44,525 nucleotides of DNA from an uncultured Saprospiraceae bacterium. Its GTDB lineage: Bacteria; Bacteroidota; Bacteroidia; Chitinophagales; Saprospiraceae. The notes beneath the pieces are model-generated. The model made no database searches. It worked only from the letters and a program-made list of their open reading frames with translations, and was not told the DNA's origin. Shown piece after piece: positions 1-8,104 of this stretch. Both the position numbers and the translations under genes were made by a program. How positions within the stretch are numbered: the stretch's first letter is position 1; each line of letters opens with the position of its first letter. The stretch is from the NCBI GenBank assembly GCA_938041445.1, contig CALISO010000004.1, positions 1 through 44,525 on the forward strand, given 5' to 3'.

Positions 1-1
1 C

Positions 2-1681
2 AGAGATAATGATGATAGATGGTCTGTTGCTGAAGAAGATGGAAAATACTTTGCCGTTCTCAAAGCAGGTAACAATCAAGAAATCGGTAGAGGATGTCCA
101 AAAGCAGAAAAAGGTGCTGCAAAATGGTCTGGAAGTGGAGCGGCAGCAGCAGCAGCGGCAGCATTAGCAGCTAAACAAGCAGCCGAGGCAAAAGCGAAAG
201 CAGATGAAGAAGCTAAAAGAAAAGCGGCAGAAGCTGAAGCGAAAGCAAAAGAAGATGCGAGGTTAAAAGCAGAAGCTGAGGCAAAAGCTAAGGCAGAAGC
301 TGAGGCTAAACGTAAAGCTGAATCAGAAGCAGAAGCTAAGAGAAAAGCGGAAGCTGAAGCGAAAGCCAAGGAAGATGCTAGATTAAAAGCAGAAGCTGAG
401 GCAGAAGCCAAAAGAAAAGCTGCAGCAGAAGCGGAAGCAAAAGCAAAAGCGGACAATGAAGCGAAAATGGCAGCTGCAACGGCAGCATCTGCAGCAGCAG
501 TTGCAGCAAGTAAAGCGGGTCAAGACGAATATCTACACTGTGATAAATACAAAGGTCATACTAGATTAACTGGCGCTGACAAAGACTTTAGCACATTTGA
601 GCAAGGTGGTAGACACTATTTTGCAATGTTGAATCCTGATGACAGCGTATCGTTGAGATCTCAAGGTTATAAGTCAGAAAGCGGTAGAGATAATGGTATT
701 CAGTCCGTCAAGAAGAATAGAGACTTAGATGAAAGATGGGAATCTATTCAAGAAAAAGGTAAGCATATCGGGGTACTTAAGGCTGGCAATAAGCAAGAAA
801 TTGCAAGAACTTGTCCGCAAGGAAGTAAGCCATCTAAATGGTGGGGACTAGCAGCTGCAGCACCAGCTGTAGCAGCCGCTATAAGTGGTGGCCAAGATGA
901 ATATCTGCACTGCGACAAGTATAAAGGTCATACTAGATTAACTGGTGCTGACAAAGACTTTAGCACATTTGAGCAAGGTGGTAGACACTATTTTGCAATG
1001 TTGAATCCTGATGACAGCGTATTGTTGAGATCTCAAGGTTATAAGTCAGAAAGCGGTAGAGATAATGGTATTCAGTCCGTCAAGAAGAATAGAGACTTAG
1101 ATGAAAGATGGGAATCTATTCAAGAAAAAGGTAAGCACATAGGAGTACTTAAAGCAGGTAACAAACAAGAAATTGCAAGAACTTGTCCACAGGGAAGTAA
1201 GCCAGCAGCATGGTGGGGATTAGCCGCAGCACCAGCTGTTGCAGCAGTAGCAGCAGTTGCTCCAAAGAAGGTTGAGAAAAAAATCGACAAGAAAGTAGTG
1301 GCAGCAGCTCCGATTAAAGAGAAGAAAGAAAAGAAAGTAGCGGCGGCGGCTCCTGTAGCAGCGGCAGCAGGTGGCTCAGGGTGCTTAAAATATCTATGGT
1401 GGTTAATTCCACTTCTATTGTTACTAGGTCTACTTTGGTTCTTACTAAAAGGATGTGACAAAGGTGCAGCAGCGGTTGTAGATGAAGTCAAAACTGAAAA
1501 AGTCGTAGAGAAGACTGCAGCAGAACTTGCAGCTGAAGCAAAAGCTAAAGCCGATGAAGCAGCAAGAGTTGCAGCAGAAGCTGAAGAAAGAAGACTTGCA
1601 GCTGAGAAGCTAAAAGAAGAGACAAGAGCTAAGAAGAAGAAAGCATCTTACAGTGGTGGTAACAAGAACTCAGGGTTCTAA
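2..1681 (+). CDS. DUF1508 (YegP-like) repeat protein with coiled coil and membrane anchor, 5' end outside window
   Basis: The frame is open from base 2 with no stop, so the start lies upstream of the window and the Met at 467 is internal. In order it shows: the tail of one DUF1508-like unit (to about base 110); about 110 residues of Ala/Lys/Glu heptad-like sequence predicted to be coiled coil; two almost identical 105-residue units (518-832 and 890-1204) with the DUF1508 hallmarks HYFAML, GRDNGIQSVKKN and VLKAGNKQEI; an Ala/Lys-rich linker; one hydrophobic segment (YLWWLIPLLLLLGLLWFLL, about 1387-1450) followed by Cys; and a second charged helix with a Lys-rich tail. DUF1508 has no assigned reaction. 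The single membrane span suggests an anchored scaffold or envelope protein, which is inference. No OmpA domain is visible. A strong terminator follows. Confidence 0.8.
   Translation, partial: RDNDDRWSVAEEDGKYFAVLKAGNNQEIGRGCPKAEKGAAKWSGSGAAAAAAAALAAKQAAEAKAKADEEAKRKAAEAEAKAKEDARLKAEAEAKAKAEAEAKRKAESEAEAKRKAEAEAKAKEDARLKAEAEAEAKRKAAAEAEAKAKADNEAKMAAATAASAAAVAASKAGQDEYLHCDKYKGHTRLTGADKDFSTFEQGGRHYFAMLNPDDSVSLRSQGYKSESGRDNGIQSVKKNRDLDERWESIQEKGKHIGVLKAGNKQEIARTCPQGSKPSKWWGLAAAAPAVAAAISGGQDEYLHCDKYKGHTRLTGADKDFSTFEQGGRHYFAMLNPDDSVLLRSQGYKSESGRDNGIQSVKKNRDLDERWESIQEKGKHIGVLKAGNKQEIARTCPQGSKPAAWWGLAAAPAVAAVAAVAPKKVEKKIDKKVVAAAPIKEKKEKKVAAAAPVAAAAGGSGCLKYLWWLIPLLLLLGLLWFLLKGCDKGAAAVVDEVKTEKVVEKTAAELAAEAKAKADEAARVAAEAEERRLAAEKLKEETRAKKKKASYSGGNKNSGF
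518..832 (+). repeat. DUF1508 unit, copy 1 of a 315-bp in-frame direct repeat
   Basis: This copy is repeated 372 bp downstream at 890-1204. By eye there are 19 differences over 315 bp, and only one changes an amino acid (Ser to Leu). The differences are clustered at the two ends; bases 551-765 differ at only two positions. Confidence 0.9.
890..1204 (+). repeat. DUF1508 unit, copy 2 of a 315-bp in-frame direct repeat
   Basis: Second copy of the unit at 518-832, separated from it by a 57-bp Ala-rich linker. Its central tract (923-1137) is almost identical to copy 1 while its flanks differ at about 17 of 100 positions, nearly all silent third-base changes. Confidence 0.9.
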
Positions 1682-1710
1682 TCACTATTCTTAATTAGCT
1701 AAAAAAGTAA

Positions 1711-1745
1711 AGACAGCATTCAATTGATTGAATGCTGTCTTTTTT
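1711..1745 (+). terminator. Rho-independent terminator of the DUF1508 gene
   Basis: A perfect 13-bp stem starts with AGACAGCATTCAA, has a TTGA loop, and is followed by six T. An A-rich stretch lies before it on the plus strand, so it may also help end transcription of the converging Nudix gene. Confidence 0.9.
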
Positions 1746-1809
1746 ATGCTAACTATCTTCTAGGATTTCGCCATTCTTAAAAAAAAATAAGAATATAACA
1801 TATTCAATT

Positions 1810-2460
1810 TTACATTGTCCATTTTGCATTGTCCAAGCTAGCTTGATACTTACGAAGTACCTTGACTAGATTAGTGTAAAGATTGGCTTTCTTCGTTGCG
1901 AAAGCTTGTGGATTGATCCACTTGACTTCCTCAATGTCTTCTTCTGCTTGCGGTGAGACTTTTTGATTAGGAGCCTTCATCAGATACCAGTGCGATCGTT
2001 TAATTGCTCGTTTGCCTGACTTAGTTCGATAAGTATGTTTAGTTTGACAGAGGCTTTCTACAATTTTAAGATTCTTGACACTAGTCTCCTCCTCTACTTC
2101 TCGGATGGCAGCTTCTTTGAGTGTTTCATTTGATTCTAATTTACCCTTAGGTAAGTCCCATTTGCCACGCTTATAAATGAATAATCCTTCACCTTTCTCA
2201 TTGATTACTAGTCCGCCAGCTGCATCTACTGTGACATAGATTTTCTTAAAATTCTTCTTTAGTTTTTCGTAGTTAATAGCGGTTAGGACGTAAGTATTAG
2301 CAACACTCCCTTTCTCGATACCTTCTATTACTTGCAACAGTTGTTTTTGACCTGCTTTATGTTCAATAAATATCGCATCACCATACTTGTCTTTAAGCTT
2401 ACTAACTGCTGATCTTCGAGCTAGTATGAGTAACGATTTTTTGATGTAAATTTTGTACAT
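1810..2460 (-). CDS. Nudix hydrolase with N-terminal extension
   Basis: Nudix proteins hydrolyse nucleoside diphosphates linked to another moiety. The Nudix box is visible as GKLESNE followed seven residues later by REVEEETSV, fitting G-x5-E-x7-R-E-U-x-E-E-x-G-U except that the late Gly is Ser. All metal-binding glutamates are present. About 80 residues precede the Nudix fold and are not recognised. I chose ATG at 2460 (MYKIYIKK). The frame could be extended to a TTG at 2490, but that would overlap the divergent pyrE start. Substrate cannot be told from sequence. It is head-to-head with pyrE with only 21 bp between start codons. Confidence 0.85.
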   Translation of the reverse strand: MYKIYIKKSLLILARRSAVSKLKDKYGDAIFIEHKAGQKQLLQVIEGIEKGSVANTYVLTAINYEKLKKNFKKIYVTVDAAGGLVINEKGEGLFIYKRGKWDLPKGKLESNETLKEAAIREVEEETSVKNLKIVESLCQTKHTYRTKSGKRAIKRSHWYLMKAPNQKVSPQAEEDIEEVKWINPQAFATKKANLYTNLVKVLRKYQASLDNAKWTM

Positions 2461-2481
2461 TTGCTGCTTTAATCCAAGAGT

Positions 2482-3117
2482 GTGTTTCAAAAAGAATCTA
2501 GTTCAAATATAGCAAAAAGCTTGCTCGAAATCGATGCAGTAAAGTTGAGTCCAGAAAAGCCATTTACTTGGGCATCTGGAATACAATCCCCTATCTACTG
2601 CGATAATCGTATCACTCTTTCTTATCCTAAAGTGAGAAAGATGATAGCACATTCATTTGCACAAGCATGTCAAGAGTATGAATTTGACGCAGTAGTAGGA
2701 GTCGCCACGGCTGGTATTCCACACGGAATGTTGGTAGCAGAAGCTCTTGAAGTACCCTTTGCCTATGTAAGAAGTAAGGCTAAGGCTCATGGCCGTCAAA
2801 ATATGCTAGAAGGTAAGTTAGATATAGGTAGCAAAGTTATAGTAATCGAAGACTTAATCTCTACAGGAGGTTCCAGCCTAAAGGCAGTCGATGCATTGAA
2901 GACACACGGTATTGAGACTGAAGTTGTACTTGCAATTTTTCAGTATGGTTTTCCTTTTGCCCTAGAAGCATTCAACAAGAAGGATACAGCCTTTGAAACA
3001 TTAACGGACTATGGCACAATGATAGATGTCGCAGCAGAATTGGATTATGTACAACCCGAGACTATCGACACTCTAAAAGAGTGGAGACTAGATCCTCACA
3101 ATTGGTCACCTAAGTAA
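2482..3117 (+). CDS. pyrE: Orotate phosphoribosyltransferase
   Basis: Transfers phosphoribosyl from PRPP to orotate to make OMP in pyrimidine synthesis. The family N-terminal pattern is present (AVKLSPEKPFTWASGIQSP, then YCDNR), as is the PRPP-binding loop VIVIEDLISTGGSS and the catalytic-loop segment RSKAKAHGRQNMLEG. Length (211 residues) is normal. The start is GTG at 2482; a stop lies in frame just upstream at 2470, and no better start aligns with the family N-terminus. It stands alone, with a terminator directly after it. Confidence 0.95.
   Translation: MFQKESSSNIAKSLLEIDAVKLSPEKPFTWASGIQSPIYCDNRITLSYPKVRKMIAHSFAQACQEYEFDAVVGVATAGIPHGMLVAEALEVPFAYVRSKAKAHGRQNMLEGKLDIGSKVIVIEDLISTGGSSLKAVDALKTHGIETEVVLAIFQYGFPFALEAFNKKDTAFETLTDYGTMIDVAAELDYVQPETIDTLKEWRLDPHNWSPK
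2504..2511 (-). promoter_or_regulatory. Putative -7 element for the Nudix gene
   Basis: The minus strand reads TATATTTG, an exact match to the Bacteroidota TAnnTTTG element, 43 bp upstream of the Nudix ATG. It lies inside the first codons of pyrE. No convincing -33 TTTG was found at the right distance. Confidence 0.35.
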
Positions 3118-3129
3118 CAAGACATATCA

Positions 3130-3167
3130 ATCAACATTCATAACAATGTGAATGCTGATTTTTTTTT
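3130..3167 (+). terminator. Rho-independent terminator of pyrE
   Basis: Arms ATCAACATTCA and TGAATGCTGAT pair with one mismatch around a short loop and are followed by nine T. It shows that the in-frame GTG at 3148 cannot be the start of the next gene. Confidence 0.85.
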
Positions 3168-3192
3168 AATAAGATACTACAAGTTAAATCAG

Positions 3193-4275
3193 ATGAGTAA
3201 GCTCACTAAAAAAGCAAAACAGTTTCTATACGACTATCATAATAACTTCTCACCAACAGGGTTTGAGAAAGCTGGACAAGATCTTTGGCTAGATTATATC
3301 ACACCATATGTAGATGAGACGTTTACTGATAGGTATGGTACAGCCTATGGTGTTATCAATCCTGGCCAACCTTACAAAGTAGTTATAGAAGCCCATGCTG
3401 ATGAGATTGCTTGGTATGTCAACTATATCACAGATTCAGGAATGATCTATGTGAGCAGAAATGGAGGGTCTGACCATATCATTGCTCCATCTAAGAGAGT
3501 GCTCATTCACACGAAGAAAGGAAAGGTCAAAGGAGTATTCGGATGGCCAGCGATACATACCCGTAGAGGGAAGAGTGCTGACCTAAGTCCTAAAATGGAC
3601 AATATCTTCATCGATGTAGGTGCTTCATCTAAGAAAGATGTAGAAAAACTCGGTATTCTTGTCGGTAATGTAATCACATTTGATGACGAATTCCATATGA
3701 TCAACAATACTTATTATACAGGACGAGCATTGGATAATCGTATGGGAGGATTCTGCATAGCAGAGGTTGCGGCAAGACTTAAGAAGTCAAAAACTAAATT
3801 GCCATATTCACTATATATCGTCAACGCTGTTCAAGAAGAAATAGGTCTTAGAGGTGCAGAAATGATAGCTGCAACGATCAAACCTGATGTAGCAATCGTA
3901 ACTGATGTGACTCACGTGACTAACACCCCGATGATCAATATGAAGATTCATGGTGAAACTAAAGCAGGAGAAGGACCATCACTTACGGTAGCACCAGCAG
4001 TACACAATAAGTTGCTAGATCTGATGACGGATGTAGCTGATGCAAAGAAGATTCCTTATCAAAGAAGTGCTTCTTCTAGGTCTACGGGTACTGATACAGA
4101 CGCATTCGCATACTCTGGAGGTGGCATTGTATCAGCATTGATATCTATCCCGTTAAAATATATGCATACTACAGTTGAGATGGCTCATAAAGATGATGTC
4201 GAGAACGTCATCAAGCTATACATCGAAACATTGAAGGCTATCAAAAAGAATCATGATTTTAGCTACTTCAAGTAG
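3193..4275 (+). CDS. M42 family metallopeptidase (glutamyl aminopeptidase/endoglucanase-like)
   Basis: Cytosolic M42 peptidases are dinuclear-metal aminopeptidases that form large oligomers and trim peptides. The metal and catalytic landmarks can be followed: EAHADEI (His), ALDNRMGG (bridging Asp), VQEEIGLRGAE (Glu pair), VTDVTH (Asp) and the C-terminal IPLKYMHTTVEM (His). I chose ATG at 3193 (MSKLTKKAK), giving 360 residues. The earlier GTG at 3148 lies inside the pyrE terminator. The stop codon overlaps the start of the next gene by one base (TAGTG), suggesting translational coupling with the membrane protein that follows. Confidence 0.9.
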   Translation: MSKLTKKAKQFLYDYHNNFSPTGFEKAGQDLWLDYITPYVDETFTDRYGTAYGVINPGQPYKVVIEAHADEIAWYVNYITDSGMIYVSRNGGSDHIIAPSKRVLIHTKKGKVKGVFGWPAIHTRRGKSADLSPKMDNIFIDVGASSKKDVEKLGILVGNVITFDDEFHMINNTYYTGRALDNRMGGFCIAEVAARLKKSKTKLPYSLYIVNAVQEEIGLRGAEMIAATIKPDVAIVTDVTHVTNTPMINMKIHGETKAGEGPSLTVAPAVHNKLLDLMTDVADAKKIPYQRSASSRSTGTDTDAFAYSGGGIVSALISIPLKYMHTTVEMAHKDDVENVIKLYIETLKAIKKNHDFSYFK

Positions 4276-5129
4276 TGAAAACCGCGTTAAGTAAGGCACT
4301 AGATCTCTACCTGTATTCTAACTTTCACATCGGTCTATGTGCGATGATGTTCTGTCTGGAGTATGTGCATCTTTCTAATTATCAGGTGACCCATCCTTAC
4401 TTTGGATTTATAGGAGGGAGTACAGTACTATTGTACCTAGTCCATAGGTATATTGGATACTATCGAGTCAAGGATAACCATATTCTCAATGAACGTTATC
4501 AGAAGATTGAGTCATTTATCCCCTATTATCCCATTTGGGGTCTATTGGTCTGGATATTTGTTCTTTATAGTGCCTGCAGACTGGCATTTTCTGATTTAGT
4601 AGTATTGATTGTCCCTTGTATTATATCGGTCCTATACGTCTTACCAGTGTTCAGCAATAAACAAAGATTAAGAGACTTTGCCTACATTAAGATATTTGCA
4701 ATAGCTATCACATGGACTTGGTTCTCGACTTGGTTTCTTATAGACAATATTGATATAGGCACCTATATATTGATCGCTTGTGAGCAAATGTTCTTTATGT
4801 TGGGGATTACACTACCCTTTGACATCAGAGATATTGGGATTGATTCTAAGGATGGGGTTCATACCATCGCAACAAAATTGGGGTATGAAAAGACTAAAAA
4901 TCTTTCCATCATCTTTATTAGTTTATCAATATTATGTTTCATTTACTTGGTGATATCACATCAAATAAGCGATCAAGCAATCATTATTCTACCTTACGTT
5001 ATCCTATATCTACTTATCATATTCATCATTCGACGACGCGATACCTACAAGCAAGACGTAATGATTACGGGAGCTTTGGATGGCTCAATACTAATAAAAG
5101 GGGTGTTAGGCCTACTTTTGGTTGGTTAA
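4275..5129 (+). CDS. UbiA-like prenyltransferase-family membrane protein
   Basis: Integral membrane protein of 284 residues with about seven to eight hydrophobic segments. The segment around LPFDIRDIGIDSKDG is the second Asp-rich motif of the UbiA superfamily, which binds the prenyl diphosphate through magnesium. The first motif (usually NDxxDxxxD) is not recognisable; the equivalent region reads YLVHRYIGYYRVKD. It may therefore be a divergent or non-canonical UbiA member. The start is a GTG at 4275 overlapping the M42 stop; there is no Met before residue 24. Substrate is unknown and the peptidase neighbour does not help. Confidence 0.7.
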   Translation: MKTALSKALDLYLYSNFHIGLCAMMFCLEYVHLSNYQVTHPYFGFIGGSTVLLYLVHRYIGYYRVKDNHILNERYQKIESFIPYYPIWGLLVWIFVLYSACRLAFSDLVVLIVPCIISVLYVLPVFSNKQRLRDFAYIKIFAIAITWTWFSTWFLIDNIDIGTYILIACEQMFFMLGITLPFDIRDIGIDSKDGVHTIATKLGYEKTKNLSIIFISLSILCFIYLVISHQISDQAIIILPYVILYLLIIFIIRRRDTYKQDVMITGALDGSILIKGVLGLLLVG

Positions 5130-5231
5130 TTGTTCATTTAGCCTAGTTAAGGTAGAATAAAATAGGGTTTACAACGGCTACCTTGCGGAATATTGAGCTA
5201 TCTTTACTTGATACTGCTAACCTTTTACGAG

Positions 5232-8051
5232 ATGATGAAATCTATAACAATTACGCTATTCTTCGTAATTGCAATAATGCATATACTTAGTGGACAGACC
5301 GACGTTTCTGGTATAATTACTGACGCCGATCTGAAAGACCCCGTTATTGGAGCAACAGTTCTGGTAAAAGGGACTACAATCGGAACAACGACAGATTGGG
5401 ACGGCACATTTACACTGAGTGTAGAACTTCCAACTACATTAGAAGTGTCTTACATTGGATACTCTACCAAGGATATTGAAGTTACTGACGACAGCAGAAT
5501 AGAGGTCGTACTTACTGAGGATGCTGTTGTGATCGATGGTGTTGAAGTCAAAGCTTCAAGAATTTCAGAAAAACAAAAAGAATCACCCCTCACGATAGAA
5601 GCGTTAGATATCATTGCGATTAAAGAAACTCCAGCTGCTGACTTTTATGACGGGCTTGGAGCACTCAAAGGCGTTGACCTTACAGCAGCTAGTCTTGGGT
5701 TCAAGGTGATTAATACAAGAGGATTCAATAGTACAAGTCCGGTCAGATCTCTTCAGATCATCGATGGCGTAGATAATCAAGCACCTGGACTGAATTTTTC
5801 TTTGGGTAACTTTCTAGGTTCATCAGAATTGGATATCAACAAGGTGGAGATTATAGTAGGTGCTTCTTCTGCGTTCTATGGTCCTAATGCTTTCAATGGT
5901 GTAATCAGTATGGAGACTAAAGACCCTTTCTACCATGAAGGTCTAAGTGCAAGTGTGAAACTTGCTGAAAGAAATATGTTCAAGGCAGCAGTTAGGTGGG
6001 CAGATGTATTCAAAAACAAAAATGGTAAGGAGCATATTGCATACAAGCTCAACTTCGAATATTTAAGAGCTGATGATTGGGTTGCTGAGAATTATGATCC
6101 AATTGATGCATCAGAAGTACCAAGTAATAATCCAGGTAGGTTTGATGCTGTAAATATCTACGGTGACGAGTTTGAAAGTGGTAATGACTTTACATCATTT
6201 GGACTCGCTGTACAACCTCAGGGACTCAACAGATTTTATCGTACTGGCTATAGAGAAGAAGACCTTGTAGACTATGACACAAGGAATATGAAAGCTAATG
6301 CTGCAATCCATTGGAGACTTAATCCTGACAAAGCAGAACTCTCACCAGAAATCATATTACGAAACAACTTTGGTACAGGTACAACAGTCTATCAGGGAGA
6401 TAATAGATTTAGCCTCAAAGGCATTACTTTCTTACAAAATACACTAGAGCTAAGAAAAGCTAATAAGTACTTCCTAAGAGCCTATACAACACGTACAGGT
6501 GCTGGAGAAAGCTATGATCCCTACTTCACTGCCCTTGCACTGCAAGATGAGGCAAAAGATGGAGGAGAATGGTCATCGGATTATGTAGATTATTGGAGAG
6601 ATGAAATACAACCACAAATTACAGAAGGTGGATATCCCCAAGGAAGTGTAATTCAAGATCCTGTAACCGGTGAATTTATTGCTGTGTTTGATGCTGAAGC
6701 TGCAAGACAATGGCTTATTGATAATAATGAAAATCTGACTCAGTGGCATGCCGAAGCTGCGAATTTTGCAGATTCATTTACAACACCACTTACCCAAGCT
6801 GTAGAGTTCTATGAGCCAGGTACAGAACGTTTTCAGCAAAAGTTTGATGAGATTACATCTGCCTTCAGAGATCCAAATGGTGATAATGTGGGTACACGAT
6901 TCTTTGATAACTCAGCACTATACCATATGCACGGTGAGTACACCTTCACTCCTACTTGGATGAACAAGATCATCGTAGGAGCCAATGGAAGACTTTATAG
7001 ACCTGAGTCAAGAGGTACAGTTTTCGCTGATACGACAGGTAATACAATTACGAATTCTGAGATCGGCGCATACACAGGATTAGAGAAATCATTGTTTGAC
7101 AACAAAGTCAAAGTGACTGGAACATTCAGAGCAGATAAGAATCAAAACTTTGATTGGTTATTCTCGCCAGCTGCATCAGTTGTCTATACACCATCTACGA
7201 ATAATTTCTTCAGAGTATCATTCTCATCTGCTATTAGAAACCCGACACTATCTGATCAATACCTTCAACTAGATGTAGGAAGAGCAACGCTTGCAGGTAA
7301 CCTTAATGGGGCAGAAGATTTAATCACAGTGGAATCCTTATCAGATTTCTTCAATACACTGAATAGCGACACACTTGTATACTTTGATTTAGCTCCCATC
7401 AGACCTGAAAGGGTTAAAACTATAGAAGTAGGATATAGAACTACATTATTTGAAAAGGTCTATGCAGATATCGGTTACTACTTTAGTGCTTATGAGGACT
7501 TTATAGGTTTCCAGTTAGGGGTTGATGCAACATTTGATCAACTGACTGGCTTGCCTACCGAGATTGAAGCTTTCAGATATGCGGCCAATTCAGAAAATAG
7601 AGTGACTACACAGGGACTATCCGTAGGACTTAACTACTACGTGGCTTCTAACTATTCAATCAACGGTAATTACTCATGGAATAATCTCGTAGAAACAGTC
7701 GAAGATGATCCGATCATCCCAGCATTTAATACTCCAGAGCATAAGTTCAACTTAGGTTTTAGTGGTCGTAACTTATCGCTCAACCTTGGTGGCAAACGTA
7801 TTGACAAGGTTGGCTTCAATGTGAACTATAAGTGGATTGAAGGTTTCTTATTTGAGGGATCACCACAGTTTACCGGATTTGTACCTACTTACGATATGCT
7901 TGATGCCCAGGTTAATACGACAATTCCTAGAATCAATACAACTATAAAAATTGGTGCTAGTAACTTATTGAATAATCAGAGTTTCCAGACCTATGGTGGA
8001 CCTAGGATAGGAAGACTTGCTTACATTCAGTTTACTTACCAGCCCCAATAG
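5232..8051 (+). CDS. TonB-dependent outer-membrane receptor with carboxypeptidase-regulatory-like domain
   Basis: Outer-membrane active importer of about 940 residues. Visible order: signal peptide (MMKSITITLFFVIAIM, cleaved near SGQ); a CarboxypepD_reg-like beta-sandwich beginning DVSGIITDADLKDPVIGATV; a TonB plug domain (RSLQIIDGVDNQAPG, VEIIVGASSAFYGPNAFNG); and a long beta-barrel ending in the aromatic-rich IQFTYQPQ. I chose the ATG pair at 5232/5235 because the signal peptide starts there; the frame also opens at an upstream TTG. There is no SusD partner. The next gene, 53 bp on, is a secreted T9SS hydrolase-like protein. Substrate unknown. Confidence 0.92.
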   Translation: MMKSITITLFFVIAIMHILSGQTDVSGIITDADLKDPVIGATVLVKGTTIGTTTDWDGTFTLSVELPTTLEVSYIGYSTKDIEVTDDSRIEVVLTEDAVVIDGVEVKASRISEKQKESPLTIEALDIIAIKETPAADFYDGLGALKGVDLTAASLGFKVINTRGFNSTSPVRSLQIIDGVDNQAPGLNFSLGNFLGSSELDINKVEIIVGASSAFYGPNAFNGVISMETKDPFYHEGLSASVKLAERNMFKAAVRWADVFKNKNGKEHIAYKLNFEYLRADDWVAENYDPIDASEVPSNNPGRFDAVNIYGDEFESGNDFTSFGLAVQPQGLNRFYRTGYREEDLVDYDTRNMKANAAIHWRLNPDKAELSPEIILRNNFGTGTTVYQGDNRFSLKGITFLQNTLELRKANKYFLRAYTTRTGAGESYDPYFTALALQDEAKDGGEWSSDYVDYWRDEIQPQITEGGYPQGSVIQDPVTGEFIAVFDAEAARQWLIDNNENLTQWHAEAANFADSFTTPLTQAVEFYEPGTERFQQKFDEITSAFRDPNGDNVGTRFFDNSALYHMHGEYTFTPTWMNKIIVGANGRLYRPESRGTVFADTTGNTITNSEIGAYTGLEKSLFDNKVKVTGTFRADKNQNFDWLFSPAASVVYTPSTNNFFRVSFSSAIRNPTLSDQYLQLDVGRATLAGNLNGAEDLITVESLSDFFNTLNSDTLVYFDLAPIRPERVKTIEVGYRTTLFEKVYADIGYYFSAYEDFIGFQLGVDATFDQLTGLPTEIEAFRYAANSENRVTTQGLSVGLNYYVASNYSINGNYSWNNLVETVEDDPIIPAFNTPEHKFNLGFSGRNLSLNLGGKRIDKVGFNVNYKWIEGFLFEGSPQFTGFVPTYDMLDAQVNTTIPRINTTIKIGASNLLNNQSFQTYGGPRIGRLAYIQFTYQPQ

Positions 8052-8104
8052 TTATAATATTGCAATTATTTATTTAAAAGATATTTTTAATTAACTCATT
8101 AACT

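Noticed and set aside
76-456. Long open frame on the minus strand made of Ala, Ser, Phe and Leu
   Set aside because: It is the antisense reading of the Ala/Lys/Glu codon repeats of the DUF1508 gene; low-complexity codons leave no stops. No start context or family.
1120-1491. Minus-strand open frame opposite the DUF1508 gene
   Set aside because: Antisense to a clear coding region; the amino-acid composition is that of a reversed Ala/Lys-rich sequence.
3148-3192. Extended start (GTG at 3148) for the M42 peptidase
   Set aside because: It lies inside the pyrE terminator hairpin and U tract; ATG at 3193 aligns with family N-termini.
4934-5146. Short plus-strand frame at the end of the UbiA-like gene
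   Set aside because: It lies in another frame of a gene with clear membrane segments and has no recognisable product.
5160-5210. Promoter before the TonB receptor (TATCTTTA)
   Set aside because: One mismatch to TAnnTTTG and no -33 element at an acceptable distance.
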